A stretch of DNA of 64,000 nt. It comes from Pampus argenteus (taxonomy: Eukaryota > Chordata > Actinopteri > Scombriformes > Stromateidae). A model generated the notes under the pieces. That model worked only from the letters and a program-made list of their open reading frames with translations. It was not told where the DNA came from and did no database searches. A program made the translations under genes and the position numbers. Below are positions 13,664 to 27,607 of this stretch, piece after piece (the first letter of the stretch is position 1; each line of letters opens with the position of its first letter). Location: assembly GCA_036937835.1 (NCBI GenBank), contig CM072862.1, positions 21,841,001-21,905,000 on the forward strand. Reading direction: 5' to 3'.

Positions 13664-14137
13664 CTTAAAGGACAGGTTCACATTTTTTTCTAGTATGTCT
13701 TAAAACAACAGTAATCAATGATGTAATCAATGCCTCCTGGTCACATTTACCATTAGAAAATTCCTTCATAATACACTTATGCTTTTAGGCCAACATCTAC
13801 AAGTCTCCTTTTATGTATTTAAAAGTGGATCCAAAGCTAATATGAACCTTCAGCCATCCGGATGTTAGTCTTTTTAGCACCAAAGTTCCTCTTTTTGTTA
13901 TTGTACTTCCACTGCTGCTCAACAGGGAAACGGTCTGAAAAAACACAAATTTTATGCTAAAAAGACTGTGTGTGGGACACACTGTATTTCCCCCATCACT
14001 TGCCTTGAAAGCACATTTGAAGGGGATCTTCTAATGGCCAGTATAATGGGAGTGATTACAGCAAGGAAAACCTTTTTCTGTGTTCATATGGACTGTTGTT
14101 TTAAGACAGACCTGAAAAGTTGTTAACCTGAAAGCCC
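13664..14137. mobile_element. MITE-like nonautonomous DNA transposon in abhd2 intron 1
   Basis: The ends are inverted repeats. TGTCTTAAAACAACAGT at 13696-13712 is perfectly inverted at 14092-14108, and the similarity continues imperfectly outward to the edges given. There is no transposase. I recognise the interior phrases (for example around 13830-14090) as a common percomorph dispersed repeat, from memory and without a named family. The 61-codon minus frame inside is not a gene. A partial relative lies at about 27715-27935. Confidence 0.7.
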
Positions 14138-14199
14138 CCTTCTTCTTAAAAACATTTTTTCTCCTCATTCCATTGTTTGAGCTTCACTTTTTCTCAGGT

Positions 14200-14237
14200 G
14201 TTAATCCAGGTGCACTATTAGACGCACCTGGATTAAC
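14200..14237. repeat. Perfect 14-bp hairpin
   Basis: GTTAATCCAGGTGC at 14200-14213 is exactly inverted at 14224-14237 with a 10-nt loop. Outside it, CTCA and TGAG could extend the stem after an internal loop. It lies in abhd2 intron 1, just beyond the MITE. The stem is shorter than a typical microRNA precursor. Confidence 0.8.
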
Positions 14238-15148
14238 TGAATGAGTTGGTGATTCAAAAAAAAAAAGTAAACCAAACAATTAAATTCAGAATGTCTAGAA
14301 ACATTAAAAAAAAGTAAGCAACTTTTCACATATATGAAGACTGTAAATTACATCTTTTGGTATTTCTTCTCGATAAATTGATAACTCCATCATCGAAATC
14401 TTTTGATTGTCTTATCATTTCAGTGCTAAATCAGAACACTGTGATGACGTCATGCTCACTGGTGGACATTAGTCAGTTTGTGATGAGACATTTGAGGAAG
14501 AATACACTGAACAGGTATCTTATAGGCACAAAACATGTTCGGAAAGAATACTACTGGTCAATTACTATAATCAAGTAGTCAGTGTATTTTTCTGTCTTTT
14601 TATGCTCTTTAGGTTTGACCAGATCACCGTGACGTCACATTAACAGACTTGGATCAAGTTGTTATTGGTGTATAACTTGAATATATAATGTAAGTAACAG
14701 ATATATTTTTTTTAAGATATATAACAGTTTTTTGTAAATGGTTGCAACTGCCAGTAACTGTTCATTTTATATGTGGGATACTTGGTCATAACAATGGAAA
14801 ACACCTTTATCTATTTTTTTGTGAAATCCTGTACAACATCTTCCCTTTTTGGTGAAAACAGCAGCACATTGTGACCTTTTTAGAGTTCTGCTTTTTTTCT
14901 CTCTAATTTTACAGCTCAGGTGACTTTATTTTAGAAAACATATGTTAACTTTTCAATACAAGTTATGTAATTCAGTATAGATTCACAGTGTGTCTGCTAG
15001 ATGGGTTATTTATGTAATGTCAGTACCTCTATGTAGCATGGCTTCCTATTGGCACCGCATAAGCTGTAATGTAATTAAGATTGAGTGTATTAAATAAGCG
15101 AATAAGTGCTTTATCTGACTGAAATGCTTTCACTCTGTATTCCCACAG

Positions 15149-15190
15149 ATCTGTTGCTGCAGCTCCTTGGGCACTAAGAGGAATATTCAG
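15149..15190 (+). other. abhd2: abhd2 noncoding exon 2 (5' UTR)
   Basis: A 42-nt exon between TCCCACAG and CAG|GTCAGT. It lacks an ATG and lies 177 nt before the coding exon that starts at 15368. It may be optional. Confidence 0.5.
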
Positions 15191-15374
15191 GTCAGTCAGA
15201 CACCATCACATACATACCTCCAATTTTTTACTTTCTTACATCTCTGACTTAACAGTTAACCAAGAACTAAAAAAATCAAAGGAAGGAAAAGAGGGAACAT
15301 TATTACATTTAGGTTTGTTTGAGTTTCAAAAGGGAAAGCTTGAAAACAACTATTTTATTTCTTTCAGAATAATC

Positions 15375-17057
15375 ATGAGTACCCACGAGTCAGACGTGCA
15401 CACCATCTCCCCAGAGCTGCCGGCAATGTTTGACGGCATGAAGTTGGCAGCGGTTGCCACGGTGCTCTACATCATGGTGCGCTGCTTGAACCTCAAGAGC
15501 CCCACTGCGCCTCCGGACCTCATCTTCCAGGACACACCCCTCAACCGCTTCCTGCTCAAGTCCTGTCCTCAGCTGACCAAAGAGTGAGTTGGTTTATTGT
15601 CTGCTCTGTCACTCAAAAGCGTTGCCATGGAAACGGCGCTGCTGTCCAGCCATCTGGTGCTGCAGTTTGTCTGGTGATGATCCCATCTGTTGTCACTGTT
15701 CCTGAGTGTGCCTCATTTGTGTACCAGAGATGTCTGCTTTACCTGAGCTAAACACCACGCTGTTTCTTTGGGACTAAAGGTACCGTGCGGTTGTCACACT
15801 TGCATCATAAACATAGACTTGCTGACCGCAGGGCAAGAATATTTGCATATATGACTATACTTGTCCCCTCCTCAGGGCAACTATGACGTTTATCATAAAT
15901 TTGAATATTCCATCTGGATTTATAATAACTGATGCAAACCAGTGGTTGTTGGTACGGGACTAACATGTGCTTTTATCATTGCACTGTCAGTGCTCTGTCA
16001 TTTGTCTGTGCTCTCTTGGCAGCTCAGTCTGTGTGACGTATCTTCTGCTACACAGAGGATTGTGGGTCAGAATTGCCAGAAAATATGCTGTTGTAAGCGC
16101 TGCAAAAATGCGAGTGGATGTAGTAGGACATCCTGGGACTTTTGGCATAATACATTTGACACACTATGTACTAAATTTTTTTCTGGCATACTAAATATCA
16201 TGGTGGTATGGGTACCCTGGTTTAATATCAGGCTAACATTAGTTTGTTGTTGAAAAAAACCTGCAGATTTACCGTGACCTCCTTTTAAACTATAAGCTTT
16301 TCCTCAGTCAGTGTCTGTGTCCTGTGGTCTGCTGGTGTTGTAATACTTTAGAGGAGCCTTCAGCTCTGTAGGTGACTCTCATCAAGCCTTCATCACGAGT
16401 GTTTGCTTATATAACCGATTGTTACTGAGCCCTTTGCCTTTCAGCTGCAGTGTCAGTGAATAATAAGGCCACACTGATGTTTACATTCATGTCTGGCTTG
16501 TTATCATTCCATGCTGAACGGTTATATTTAACTGGTTGCCCCGATGTGTAGTTTATTGAATGTGTGTGCAGGTAATTGAAGAATTAGAGCCCATTGGTTA
16601 TTGTTGGTGATGTTGTGTCCCTGCATTGTCGAGAAGTCACGTTTTGTAACCCATAATGACACCCTGTGGTGTTGTATAACAGAGATCAATTACACAACGA
16701 GGAGCATAGGAGGGGTGTTGTTGGGTTTAGTCAACGGCATCCTTGTTTGGGAACATTTACACAGAGGTTTTGGCTAACTCAAAGAACAATAAACAAATAA
16801 CTTTTTTTTTTTTTGGTGTACCTTGATGTTAGTTCACAGTCAGATACATTTTTTTTATTTACCCATTTGCATTTTCATCAGTTTTAGTTTAGTTTGAAAA
16901 ATAAAAATAAAAAATTCACATATCTATCAGCTGATTGTTTAAGGATACTTAACAAAAAAGAAATAAAAATATCTGCGCTTCATCAAATCACACAGACACA
17001 TCTGTTTCCTTTTTCTGTTCTTTCATTATAGCAATGAAGGAAACCAGCCCCCCAGCA

Positions 17058-17097
<40 letters not shown>

Positions 17098-17786
17098 TGC
17101 AGAGGAGGTGACAGTCTGCTGTCTTTTAATACATCAATGTCTTTAAAAAAAAAAAGGAAATTCAGTGCACATCAAGTAAACCACATGCTATGAAAGGTTT
17201 GTTTACATCAGTAAAAAAAAAACAGGCCTATGTTCCCTCTATTATAATCAGTTGAGAAATGAATCAAGAAGTTAAACTTGTGTGTAATTTACATAGAGAA
17301 CAAAGAAAACATCATATATTTTTAAAAGTTGTCTGTTGTTTCCCACTGATGAACTCTACCTACCCAGCAGGGGTTAGTAGAACATTACAACAATGAGATT
17401 ATCCTCTTCCCGCAGTATTAGATTAAATCTGCCGAGCACCTTCTAGAAAAGTGTAGTTAAGCTTCAGCTAGACTTACAGCAAATGCTAGAGGTCATTACA
17501 TTATCACTAAATGGAAGTAGTCTGCCTTTTGATTGACAGTTACTCTTATCTAACAGTGTTGGTGGATGTGGTAATTGTTAAAGGTTGAAGGGCTTGTGTA
17601 ACCGTTGATGTAATTTAACCCTTTGCCCTATGCAGCTACTTAGCATGTATTTTGTACTGTATAGACAACACATGTGTCCACATTGCAGACGTCCTTTGGT
17701 TTACAGTTGTGATGATCTTGTTTATCTTATCTCATTGCCTCCGAGATGGCCTCCTCTTCACTGCATTGTCTGAAAATCTACCAAGA

Positions 17787-17837
<51 letters not shown>

Positions 17838-20800
17838 ATTATATAATAGAATCGATGTTTAAACATTAATGTTCATGGATCAATATTTTAGATAACGCCA
17901 CAGAAACATGACTTTGTATGCAAACTTTGTGCCAGAATGTTCATGTATGGTTTGTAAACCACCAATGCAAATGTGTGTGTGCTCTCATGATAACATTGTG
18001 CTGATGTAATTCCCGGATTCTGACCTCTTATCAGGAGCAAAAAATGAGCTCATTATTTTAGATCAGATTTAATAATAATAATAATAATAATAATAGCAAA
18101 GCCCAAATTTGTGTTGTGTTTTTTTCAGGTACATTCCTCCCTTGCTGTGGGGCAAGAGCGGTCACCTTCAGACGGCCTTGTATGGGAAACTCGGTCGGGT
18201 GAGCTCGCCTCATCCCTGTGGGATCAGAAAGTTCTTACCAATGCAGGACGGAGCCACTGCGACCTTTGACCTCTTTGAGCCATTGGGGGACCATCGAACA
18301 GGAGGTGATGATTTGATCAACATCTACTCATTGTGTTGCTTAATGGCAGTCAGATGCATACTTCTTTAATGACGCCAGATTGTAAAACTATGTGACTTTA
18401 CAATCTGATTTTAAATATTGTAGATATTTGGAAAATAAACAGATGAGGTAAATCCCCCATTAGGCTCATGTTTAGCTTTGAGAACTGTTATATTATTATT
18501 ATATTTTTCAAGTCACTTGACTCTTGACTTGTTGACCTTTTTTAAATGAGACAATGACATAACATGTTTGCAATGCAGTTGTTTTTAACAGTTTTAAAGA
18601 TGCATTCCTTTCTTTGAATGTCTCTCAGCTAATTCCTGATGCTACCACTCCCATTACTATGACTATTTCTGTGTTGCAGACGGTAATCCTTTATTGGTGC
18701 CTTGGCCCCTTTTTAGTATGATGCTGTTTAGGAGAGTGACATAGTCCTCTTGTTATCTGTGCTTACATATTTCTCTCCAATCCGTCTGCCTCTGTCACCA
18801 GATGACATCACCATGGTGATATGCCCTGGTATCGGTAACCATAGTGAGAAGCATTATATCCGAACCTTTGTGGATTACGCCCAGAAGGAAGGTTACCGCT
18901 GTGCTGTGCTGAACCACCTGGGAGCTCTCCCCAACATTGAGCTTACCTCTCCGCGCATGTTTACTTACGGTGAGGCCAAGGATCCAACTCGAGTTTTATA
19001 TTCCTGAGTGATGAATCTGTGTTTGACTTTGACGTCACCTTTTCATAGTAGGAGTGTCCAAGATAACGACCTGCTTTTTAAAATGGGGAAAAAAAAGTAA
19101 TGATGCATCATCGTTTTTGGCTCAGCCAGCAGCTCTGTCTAGTGTGAGGAGCTCCAGAAGCAGTTCTCATAGCAGTGAACACAACTAAAATAATACCTCA
19201 ACTTCATTATCTAATCTGGATTAGTGAAAAGTGTTTTCCTATTATAATTTCCCTACATGTAGACACATTTTAGAACAGCATTATTTTAATGTAAATGTTG
19301 AAAGGCTCAAAAAGCATGTCTGTTATTCTAAAGAGATAATAAGTGATTCAGACTTTTGATACCAAGAGACACTAATTACACTGAGCTAAAGGCACCTTCA
19401 GCCAGAACTGCTGAGCAGAGAAAAACTCTCCGTCCTACAGAGGTGTTGATCGATTGGTAACTCTGTACCCCTTTTCCTGACAGGGTGCACTTGGGAGTTT
19501 GCCGCCATGGTCGGGTACATTAAGCGAGCGTATCCTCAGACCCAGCTGATCGTGGTGGGCTTCAGTCTGGGTGGAAACATCGTCTGTAAATTCCTGGGCG
19601 AGAACATGACAAACCAGGACAGGGTGCTGTGTTGTGTCAGCGTCTGTCAGGGGTACAGTGCTCTCAGGTGGGTTGTTAATTACAGTTCTTCGTGTTTTAA
19701 AAGCCAATGGTAACACATTTCTAAATATAACTAAAGCTCAACATAATGCCACAGATTGATTTATTCTTATATATTATAATGACACAGAACAGAAATGTTT
19801 TTAGTCATCAGTGTGGCTATTCATCTTTCTCGCCATTTTCATAATTGTACTGAATGGTATATTTAAATTTTCTAACAGCCATCTATTTGTTTTTGTGTTG
19901 CTTTAGCCCGTTTCTGTCAGTGACCTGCATATAAACGCTGGACACTATTTCTACTCTCCACCAGCGTGACTCTTTGTCCAGCGGATTATGCAGGACATTC
20001 AGTGTGTTTGGAATGCAGGCGGGCTGCACAAAGCTAACTTCCTGTGCGTTTGTCTCCATCTCTCAGGGCCCAGGAAACATTCCTACAGTGGGACCAGTTC
20101 AGACGCTTCTATAACTTTCTCATGGCTGACAACATGAAGAAAATCATCCTCTCACACAGGTATTACTCGATCCTGCACCTGCAGTACAAATTGTTTCCCC
20201 CGAGAGTTTCTAATTTTGTAAAGTCAAAAACACATTTAATTTTGCTGACTACTTCTCTCACATTTCACTCAGCGTCAGTGGCGGCAAGGCATGTTTATTT
20301 GTACAGAAAATTAATAGAGCATACAGTATATTTTGATAGTTGAATAATTGTTTTTTTAATCATCATAATATTTTTTGGTTCCAGCCTGTGTGATGATTTA
20401 GTGTTTTTCTTTGTCATACATGTTAATACACTGAACATCTTTGTTTGGGACATCTCCTTTGAGCCTTGGAAACTGTAAAAGGCATTTTTTGTTATTTTAA
20501 TAGTGGGGAATAAAATAGTCAGTAGATTAATGAATGCAAATAATGACAATAATTATTAGTTGCAGCATTTTTGATGTACATGTAGGTTATAGTTAATAGT
20601 TACCACATAGCACTAATGCTTTAACGGTTTACTGCACACTGAGTCAATGAAATCAAATATGTTGATTTCATCATATTTTATTTATAATACCGGTATATAT
20701 ATTTTTTTTGTTACAGGCACAGTCTTTTTGCGGGAAACTCAGCTAAAATGATTGATGCAGATCTCAGTCGGCTATACACAGCGACTTCCATCATGCATAT

Positions 20801-23800
20801 TGACGACAACATCATGAGGTATGTAGAGCAACAAGTAATTTGGTGAGGTTGCCTCCAGTGAAAGTCATAATCCACAGATTATGTTTTGATGGGATTAAAT
20901 ACAGATCAGTGTTTTTGTAGCAGTAGTAGAGAATATAAAACGTATGAGATGTTCTTGTTGAGCATGTTTTCCTCTCTAGTAAATTCCTCTAATGATTCTG
21001 CTCATTAAAGATGAATTAATGATTTGTTTTTTTTGTTGTTTTTTTCGTGTTTCAACAGAAAGTTTCACGGCCACAGTTCTCTCAAAGAGTACTATGAGAA
21101 GGAGAGTTGTGTACATTATATTCATAATGTAAGAAAAGTTTTTTTTTCATACATTTCACACAATTTTATAATATTGTTTTTATTCTTTGTCCGTTTATGT
21201 ATTTGTTGAATTGTATAAAATATATAATTCCTGATTTTGTAGGTAAATGTGCCACTGTTGCTCGTGAATGCTGCAGATGATCCTCTGGTTCATGAATCGC
21301 TGCTCAACATCCCTCGCACGCTAGCAGGTAACTAACGAGTGTCATGACAACATCTTCAGTGATTTAAAAAAAATCCCCCAAGAAGCTCTTTTACCCATGT
21401 TCACCTAAGCAACCATAAAGAACACGTTTTGAAGTCTTATGATTCTTTATTAGCCTTTTACTTGGCTGCATGAACCTTGAAGCTGATTCTACTCACATTT
21501 CAGTAATTGTTTGTTTTTTTTAGTTTTTTTTGTTGCAATGTTGTAGTTTTAACAGATTTGAAAAGTCTGACACACCCAAGTCTTAGTTTAAAACTTGCCC
21601 AAAAATACACAGATGTAGTGGTTTATTTTAAACAGATTTTCACAAACTGAAAAGGTTGTTTTGTTTCAACTGGGTTTCTCTTTTAACAAGGACGGTACAA
21701 AATGTGCTCACACTAATTCTTAAAAGTTCTTTTTAAAAGAAACGATTTTTAAAAGATTCAAACTGCTGCACATAATATCTATGGTAATTTTATAATCTGA
21801 TTTTGAATAACATGGGCATAATATGCGACAAGTGATCATAAGAGACAACAAAACAATAATAATGGTGTCGTGTTTTGACAGTGCAGCTCTGTACTTGAGT
21901 TTGTCAAGTAGTAGAAGTACCAGCAAAATGGATAGCAGCACATATTGGCAGTGCCACTTAAATAAATAAAACCTACTTAGTCAAAGATGTGCCGGGGCGT
22001 GGCACAACGGTCACGTCTGTGAGTAATGTCTGTTCTAATTGTAGACGGCTGCAACACTCGCCCACACATATAGGCAAATGGTCACTGTCTGCCATCTATT
22101 TAAAGGGAGTTTAACAGCTGCCCCTGCACTCCACCTCAAAGATTTCAACCTGGGACTGAGCATGAACCTCAGAGGCTGCACATTACATAGTGACTATCAA
22201 ACTTCCCTTCTCTTCAGCCTGTACTATATATAAACTTACCGTCTCTTGTGTAAGGGTGTGCGTGTTGGTGAATGAGTCCTGACTGGAAGCTAAATGAGAC
22301 TTTATCCTTCATTTGTCTCGAGAGAGAGCAACACTTACTGGAAATAGGATCAGCTGCCCCTTTGCCCCTTTACACAGTGACTCAGACACACGACAACCAG
22401 GAAAAGATGCAACACAAATACACTTTGTGTGTTGGTGCTGTAATTAGCTTAGATTTAAGGGTTTGATAAGAGGAATTTACACCTGCCATAAAGTCAGTTA
22501 TGTAAAAGTAAAAGATTTAACAATATAAATAACGCATAATGATCTTGTATTATTACATCCATATACTGAACGTGGCAGTGATACAATGTCATATTTATAT
22601 GGTCTATGATTATATGACGCTGATAATGGCAATAATTTGTTACTGTCACGTCACACTAAGTTTCTTCTTTAAATACAAGCCATCGTCTATGCCGTCCCAT
22701 CCTGTTCCCACCTGTCACTTGGTGCCTCGTGAGATGGTGACTCAGGGTCTGGACAAACACTCAGTCGTCCTCATCAGCTGTCATCAATAGTGCACAGTGG
22801 TGTAACTACTCACTAACCCAGATAAGAGCAGGAGAATAAAGAGATTCAGGCCAATCCTTTTCAGGAAACCACTCTGTCTGGGTGTTTACAGCTACAGCAG
22901 TCTGTATATGTCCATACTGCAGCCGGAAAGCTATTAATGACTTGTCTGCAGTGTGGAGATGACCTACTTTTAAGTTTCAGGGGTTTCTTTCTTTGTGAAT
23001 GAAGTCGAATCTGCATGAATGCTTCAGGGATTTATTCACATTCAGAGTTGGACACTGAAGTTTGGTGTTAAGGCCTGGCTTGTACTTTATCTCAGAGGTA
23101 TTGGATTGGGTTGAAGTCAGGGCTTTGTGCAGGCTAGTAAAGTCATTCAACCCCAAACTTGGAAAACATATTGGTTATATCGTCGAAGGCAAGCAAATAA
23201 GGCTGTGTGATGGCCTGAGAGACCTGCCAATCAAGGCAAATGTCTTAAGCCTTAATATCCTCTTAATGTAACTATAATAAACAAATAAGCACATTATCCA
23301 AAATGGCAAATAATTGCTTTTTAAACATCCACACCCTGATTTAAAGTAAAGAATATATATATATTTTTTAAATCAAGATATAGTTTAGTTTTCTTTTTTT
23401 TTTTTTTTAAATTTACTGAAATCCACTGACTCAAATCATCGGCCGTGGTGGTGCCCACTTAAACGTACTGCAGGAAGTTGAGCCATGCTGTGTTATTACA
23501 CAAACACACCCTCTGTATCTATACTGTGCATAATCAAATCATTCCTGTTAAACCCATATTTGGACATGTGTCCAGTATTAGTTTCCAGATGCTGATGTGT
23601 ACACAATGTCCAAAGTACATAAGTCTCATTACCATGTGCTGTGTCATCCTTTAGCAAAGAAGCCGAACGTGATATTTGCCCTGACGTTACACGGAGGCCA
23701 CCTGGGCTTCTTCAAGGGCGCGGTACTCTTCCCAAAGCCCCTCACCTGGATGGACAAAGTGATTGTGGGCTACGCCAACGCCATGTGCCAATGGGAGAAA

Positions 23801-23863
23801 CAGAAACCGCCGTGCCAAAGCGGCCATCTGAGTGAGAGCTCGTGCGCCGAGGAAAAAGCTTAA
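15375..23863 (+). CDS. abhd2: ABHD2 alpha/beta hydrolase (monoacylglycerol lipase), nine coding exons
   Basis: Membrane-anchored serine hydrolase. Mammalian ABHD2 is a progesterone-dependent monoacylglycerol lipase that clears 2-arachidonoylglycerol in sperm. Coding exons: 15375-15583, 18129-18304, 18802-18969, 19484-19667, 20067-20159, 20717-20818, 21059-21128, 21243-21327, 23655-23863. Phases close to 431 residues (human 425). Residues about 22-38 form the N-terminal membrane anchor, followed by RCLNLKSPTAPPDL. The nucleophile elbow GFSLGGN puts Ser at 212. By alignment the acid is Asp347 (NAADDPLV) and the base His378 (HGGH), matching human S207/D345/H376. Highly conserved blocks include DDITMVICPGI and LNHLGALPNIELTSPRMFTYG. 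Against human, the RHSLFAGNSAKMIDADLSRL segment is about three residues shorter and the C-terminal tail differs. It is divergent to mfge8 and convergent to rlbp1. The a/b paralogue cannot be assigned. Confidence 0.95.
15942..16253. repeat. Probable dispersed repeat fragment in an abhd2 intron
   Basis: Phrases such as TTTTGGCATAATACATTTGA and TCTGGCATACTAAATATCAT resemble a common fish repeat containing alternating GTATGC/TAGTATG motifs. This is recognised from memory only. The 103-codon open frame across it is not a gene: it has no domain, is intronic, and overlaps a second frame. Confidence 0.3.
17059..17096. repeat. (CA)n microsatellite
   Basis: Uninterrupted CA units in the abhd2 intron before exon 18129-18304. 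Confidence 0.95.
17787..17837. repeat. (GAT)n trinucleotide repeat
   Basis: About 17 GAT units in an abhd2 intron. In one frame it reads as poly-Asp at the end of a short open frame, but there is no splice-site support for coding use. Confidence 0.95.
18071..18096. repeat. (AAT)n repeat close to an abhd2 acceptor
   Basis: A short AAT tract about 30 bp before the 3' splice site of the exon at 18129. Confidence 0.9.
21328..23654 (+). other. Last abhd2 intron, no gene
   Basis: A 2.3 kb intron. It holds a small GC-rich hairpin TGTGCC...GGCACA near 21988-22005, a TATATATAAA-like stretch near 22225, and ordinary AT-rich sequence. No further exon was recognised. Confidence 0.6.
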
Positions 23864-26800
23864 ACCCCTGACCTCTTTGTCTCTTTCACGCTGTCTCTTC
23901 CCTCTCACCTTTCATCCCCGACACACCACAGTCCCAGCACTGAAGAGGCACCCGAACCAAACCTGAAACTGCTCTCTCTTCTTTGCCTTCTTCTCTGGTG
24001 CTACTCACTGCTACTGACCCCCCCCCTCCTCCGCCCTCCTTACGTCCCACTCACACGTCTCCATGCCTTCTCCACACTTCCCCTTTGTAAACACCGTCAC
24101 CTTACAGTATGAGGGGAAAAAAAACAAAAACAATTAACTGCCTTTGTGCTCTTTTCCGTTCCGCGAGGACTTTGAATTCAGAGCAGGAACAATTTGTTTC
24201 TCGTCGCGTACACAATGATGATCCTTGGCTAATGGAGGCGTTGACCAAATATGACAAGAAAAGGGAAAGTGAGAGCACCAGTTTAGAGTAGTGCAGTGAA
24301 AATCAAGAAGCACACAAGAAGCCTCCAAGGATTGCTGCAGTCGGTGCCCATTTACTGCACCTGTAAGCTCACTCCTTTTCACCGCCAAGGCCATATAGCC
24401 TAGTCTGCTGTCTTAACAACACAGCGTCTTTGTAGTGTGTATGTCTGCGTGCGTCATGAGTAAAAGATCCGTGACGGAGCATGTGATCTTTGTGTTTTGG
24501 TTGGTGTGAACCAAATTCTCCGTTCATAGTCTGTTAGCCCCTTTTTTTTATATGTTCTTTTGTGTTGCTCTGTTGTTTGTAAAAAAAAATGTACAGTAGA
24601 AATGATAACTTGTTATGGTGGGATTTCCAGATTATTTCCATTTTATAACATCATTCTGGCACTTATGTTTGGCACTTCAGTGTTACTGGGAAAGCAGAGT
24701 TAATCGCTCATCAGACATGAGAAGGGAATCGACCCCAGATGGGATCCATGCACATTCCCACATTTGCATTCTATCACTTTGATTCAGTGCACTTTACATC
24801 CTGAATGCTACAATCTTTTTTTTTTTTTTTTTCCCTTATTAGCTGAACTGCTTGTGTGGAGATTATTGTTGGTTTAGCTCTCCCTGGGACTTAGGAAGAG
24901 TTGGAGGGAGCGAGGATGATAACAAAATGTTAGATGACTCGAATGTTCCCTGTGTTGTGTGTTTTTTGTTTTTTGTTGTTTTTTTTTTGAGCCCTCTTAC
25001 TTTTTCGTCTGCCTTTGATCAGCTGTAGGTCCAGCGGAGACTCTGATATCCTTCTCTTTGAAAATGCAGTCTACTGATTAGCCGGTGTGGTGCTGTAAAA
25101 GGGAAAGTTCAGCAGGTTTTTCTTCTATTTAACAATCTGAGCTGTGAGGTGTGATAAGTAGGAGGGCCAGTGATACCAATGCTAAACCAAAATGTTTACT
25201 TTAGTGGATTGTCTGTAGATTACTGGTGATTGTTATATTGTATTATTAGATGACAAACAGTGCATGCATGAAAGAAGGGAAAGATTTTAAAAGAAATGTT
25301 GTTTTTTCTTTCAGAGACTGCATTGAAAAGCTTTTCCTTTTTTTCTTGACTGGACAGTGTTAAAGCTTTTGGTGTTCAGAAGAGCGCAGACTTAGAAATG
25401 ATCTGAAATAACACTGCAGTACTGGGACCTGTAGACTGTTAAAACCTGAATTTAATTGAGAATTTGTTGCCAACTTGTGATAAGGGCTAAGGAGATTTCT
25501 TCCAAGGCATAGACGAGTAATCTATAGTCTAATGAACACTGTGATGATACAGATGGGTGGTTTGAAATGATGAAGGGATCTGACAACATTTTGTGAGGCT
25601 TTTTAGGCCAGTGGGGTGATTAGTATTTGCCTTAAACAACTGAAATGTGGTATATTTGGACAATTCATAAGAACTACAAACCTCTGCTACTACTGAACCA
25701 GTTCTCCAGTTTGTTTTTCAACTCAACTGGATTTTAGTCTGTAAGTTGCGTCACAGAATAATGCTGTAATAGTGACTCTGATCACTATTAAAATTAAATT
25801 AGTTCCATTTCTCTCAGTTTATAGAGATCTAAACTCAAACTTAACCTCTTTCAAAGAGGGTTATTATGTGTAAATACTATTAAATCCAGGTGTTAATTTC
25901 ACAAAATGTTGGCTTGGTTAATAGTAAAAAAAAAAATAAGGCTGTACTGATCTGAGTTTCTATCTCCTCATATTGATTATTCAACTCATTTAAAATGTGC
26001 ATACCTCACTGTGGAAGCTTTTTGAGTCATTTTCATGTACTGTAACATAAGATTAAACAAGGGATTTCTGTAGTAATAAGAACTGAGTTGGTACTAGTGA
26101 TGCTGATAATGGAAACAGTGAATTTTCTAACAACGCTGACAAAGAATTAAAAAGTTTAATGTTGATTAGCCACATTATGCACCTATGTAAGGTCATTATT
26201 GACAGCGATCTGGTGTGTTAGGTCGGTGCATCTCTAACTGAAAAGTGAGGATATGCTGTCCGAGCCCACCACCCTATTTACCCCCGTTTGCCTTTGAATA
26301 CTGTCATCCTCCTTTTTTTTTTTTTTTTTCTTCAAACCACAAATCATTGTTGCCATCTGTTGTCAGTGAGCCTAAACTACAGCTGCCAGTCATTCATGGC
26401 GCACACTCCCTTTTCATTCACCCGCAGTCAGATCATACGGTTCATTCTGTCCACAAACTCTATTTAAATGTTAAATTTCAATTAAAAAAATAGTCAGGTG
26501 TGGTTGGATTTATTGGATAACCCAGATCAATACTGATGACATCAGCACAAACCCAGTTTCTGCAGTGACGCCATGAGAGCCATTTGTGTTCTTTAAGATT
26601 TTTGCCTCTTTTTGCACAGAAATGCATTTGAATGTTATTTTTTTCTTGTCAATTATTTTGTGCATTTTTTTTTTTTTCGTATTTGTACTTATTGTTATTA
26701 TGACGACTTGTGTTATATGTTTGTGTAAATGCATCAGAGTGTGAGTGTTGATGAGTATACTGTGTCACATCATATCACCACCTCGGATTGACAAAAAAAC

Positions 26801-27544
26801 CAAAACTTCTTCACTTTAACAAATGAAAAAAGCTAAAGAAATATTAGATACTTTTTTTTTTTTTTTTGAGGGACCATGGATTAAAAAAAAATAAAAATAA
26901 AGGCAATAACCATCCAGGAGGGATTCTCTTATCATTTTAATGCTAACCTGACAGGAAGTAGTGTCAAAGTATAGTAGACTAAAACATGTCATACATAAAA
27001 ATACAATTTTCTTGAGTGTTGGATCTGAAATGTTGTTTTACTGTGTGTTTATGGGAATATGTTCCTCTGTATTTATCCTAACCCCAGTGCTTCAGACATC
27101 CTGTTTTTTTGTTTTGTTTTTTCAAGATTGTTGACTCATGAATCTAGAAATACACCTCAGATTGATTCGTCTAGAAGGATTTCCATCTGAAATCTCACAA
27201 ACCCAAACGGGCGGCTTAGAGCCCACATGAGTAACAAACTATGTTAACCTACAGTAACCATTTATACAGCTTTAATTTTGTGTTTACAAAATATTTTGGA
27301 TGTAGCAATGACGGGAAGGGGCACACATATAGTCACACAATATGATGTACTCTGATATTGAATGCTGGGTGTTTTTGTTAAAGAAAACCAGTGGTTGTGT
27401 GTGTGTGTGTGTGTGTGATCTAATTATGTAAAAAAAAAAAAATGGTTATCGTGTTCCAAAATAAATTATTTTCTCAAAAGAAGAACTGTTGCCTCTTCAG
27501 TTTACTTGAAAGTGAGTCTTGTAAAAGAAGCTGTGATTAATAAA
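23864..27544 (+). other. abhd2: abhd2 3' UTR (long)
   Basis: After the stop at 23861-23863 there is no further plus-strand gene for 3.6 kb. Canonical poly(A) signals AATAAA are at 27460-27465 and 27539-27544; either could end the transcript. Mammalian ABHD2 also has a multi-kilobase 3' UTR. The stretch has many U-runs and a short GT repeat near 27400-27417. Confidence 0.55.
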
Positions 27545-27607
27545 CCTTTGCTACATAATTGGCTTTAGGATTAAGATGACATGGACATTTTTATTTATAA
27601 TACAGTG

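Noticed and set aside
17652..17846. Short frame ending in poly-Asp
   Set aside because: The Asp run is the (GAT)n microsatellite inside an abhd2 intron; there is no splice or homology support.
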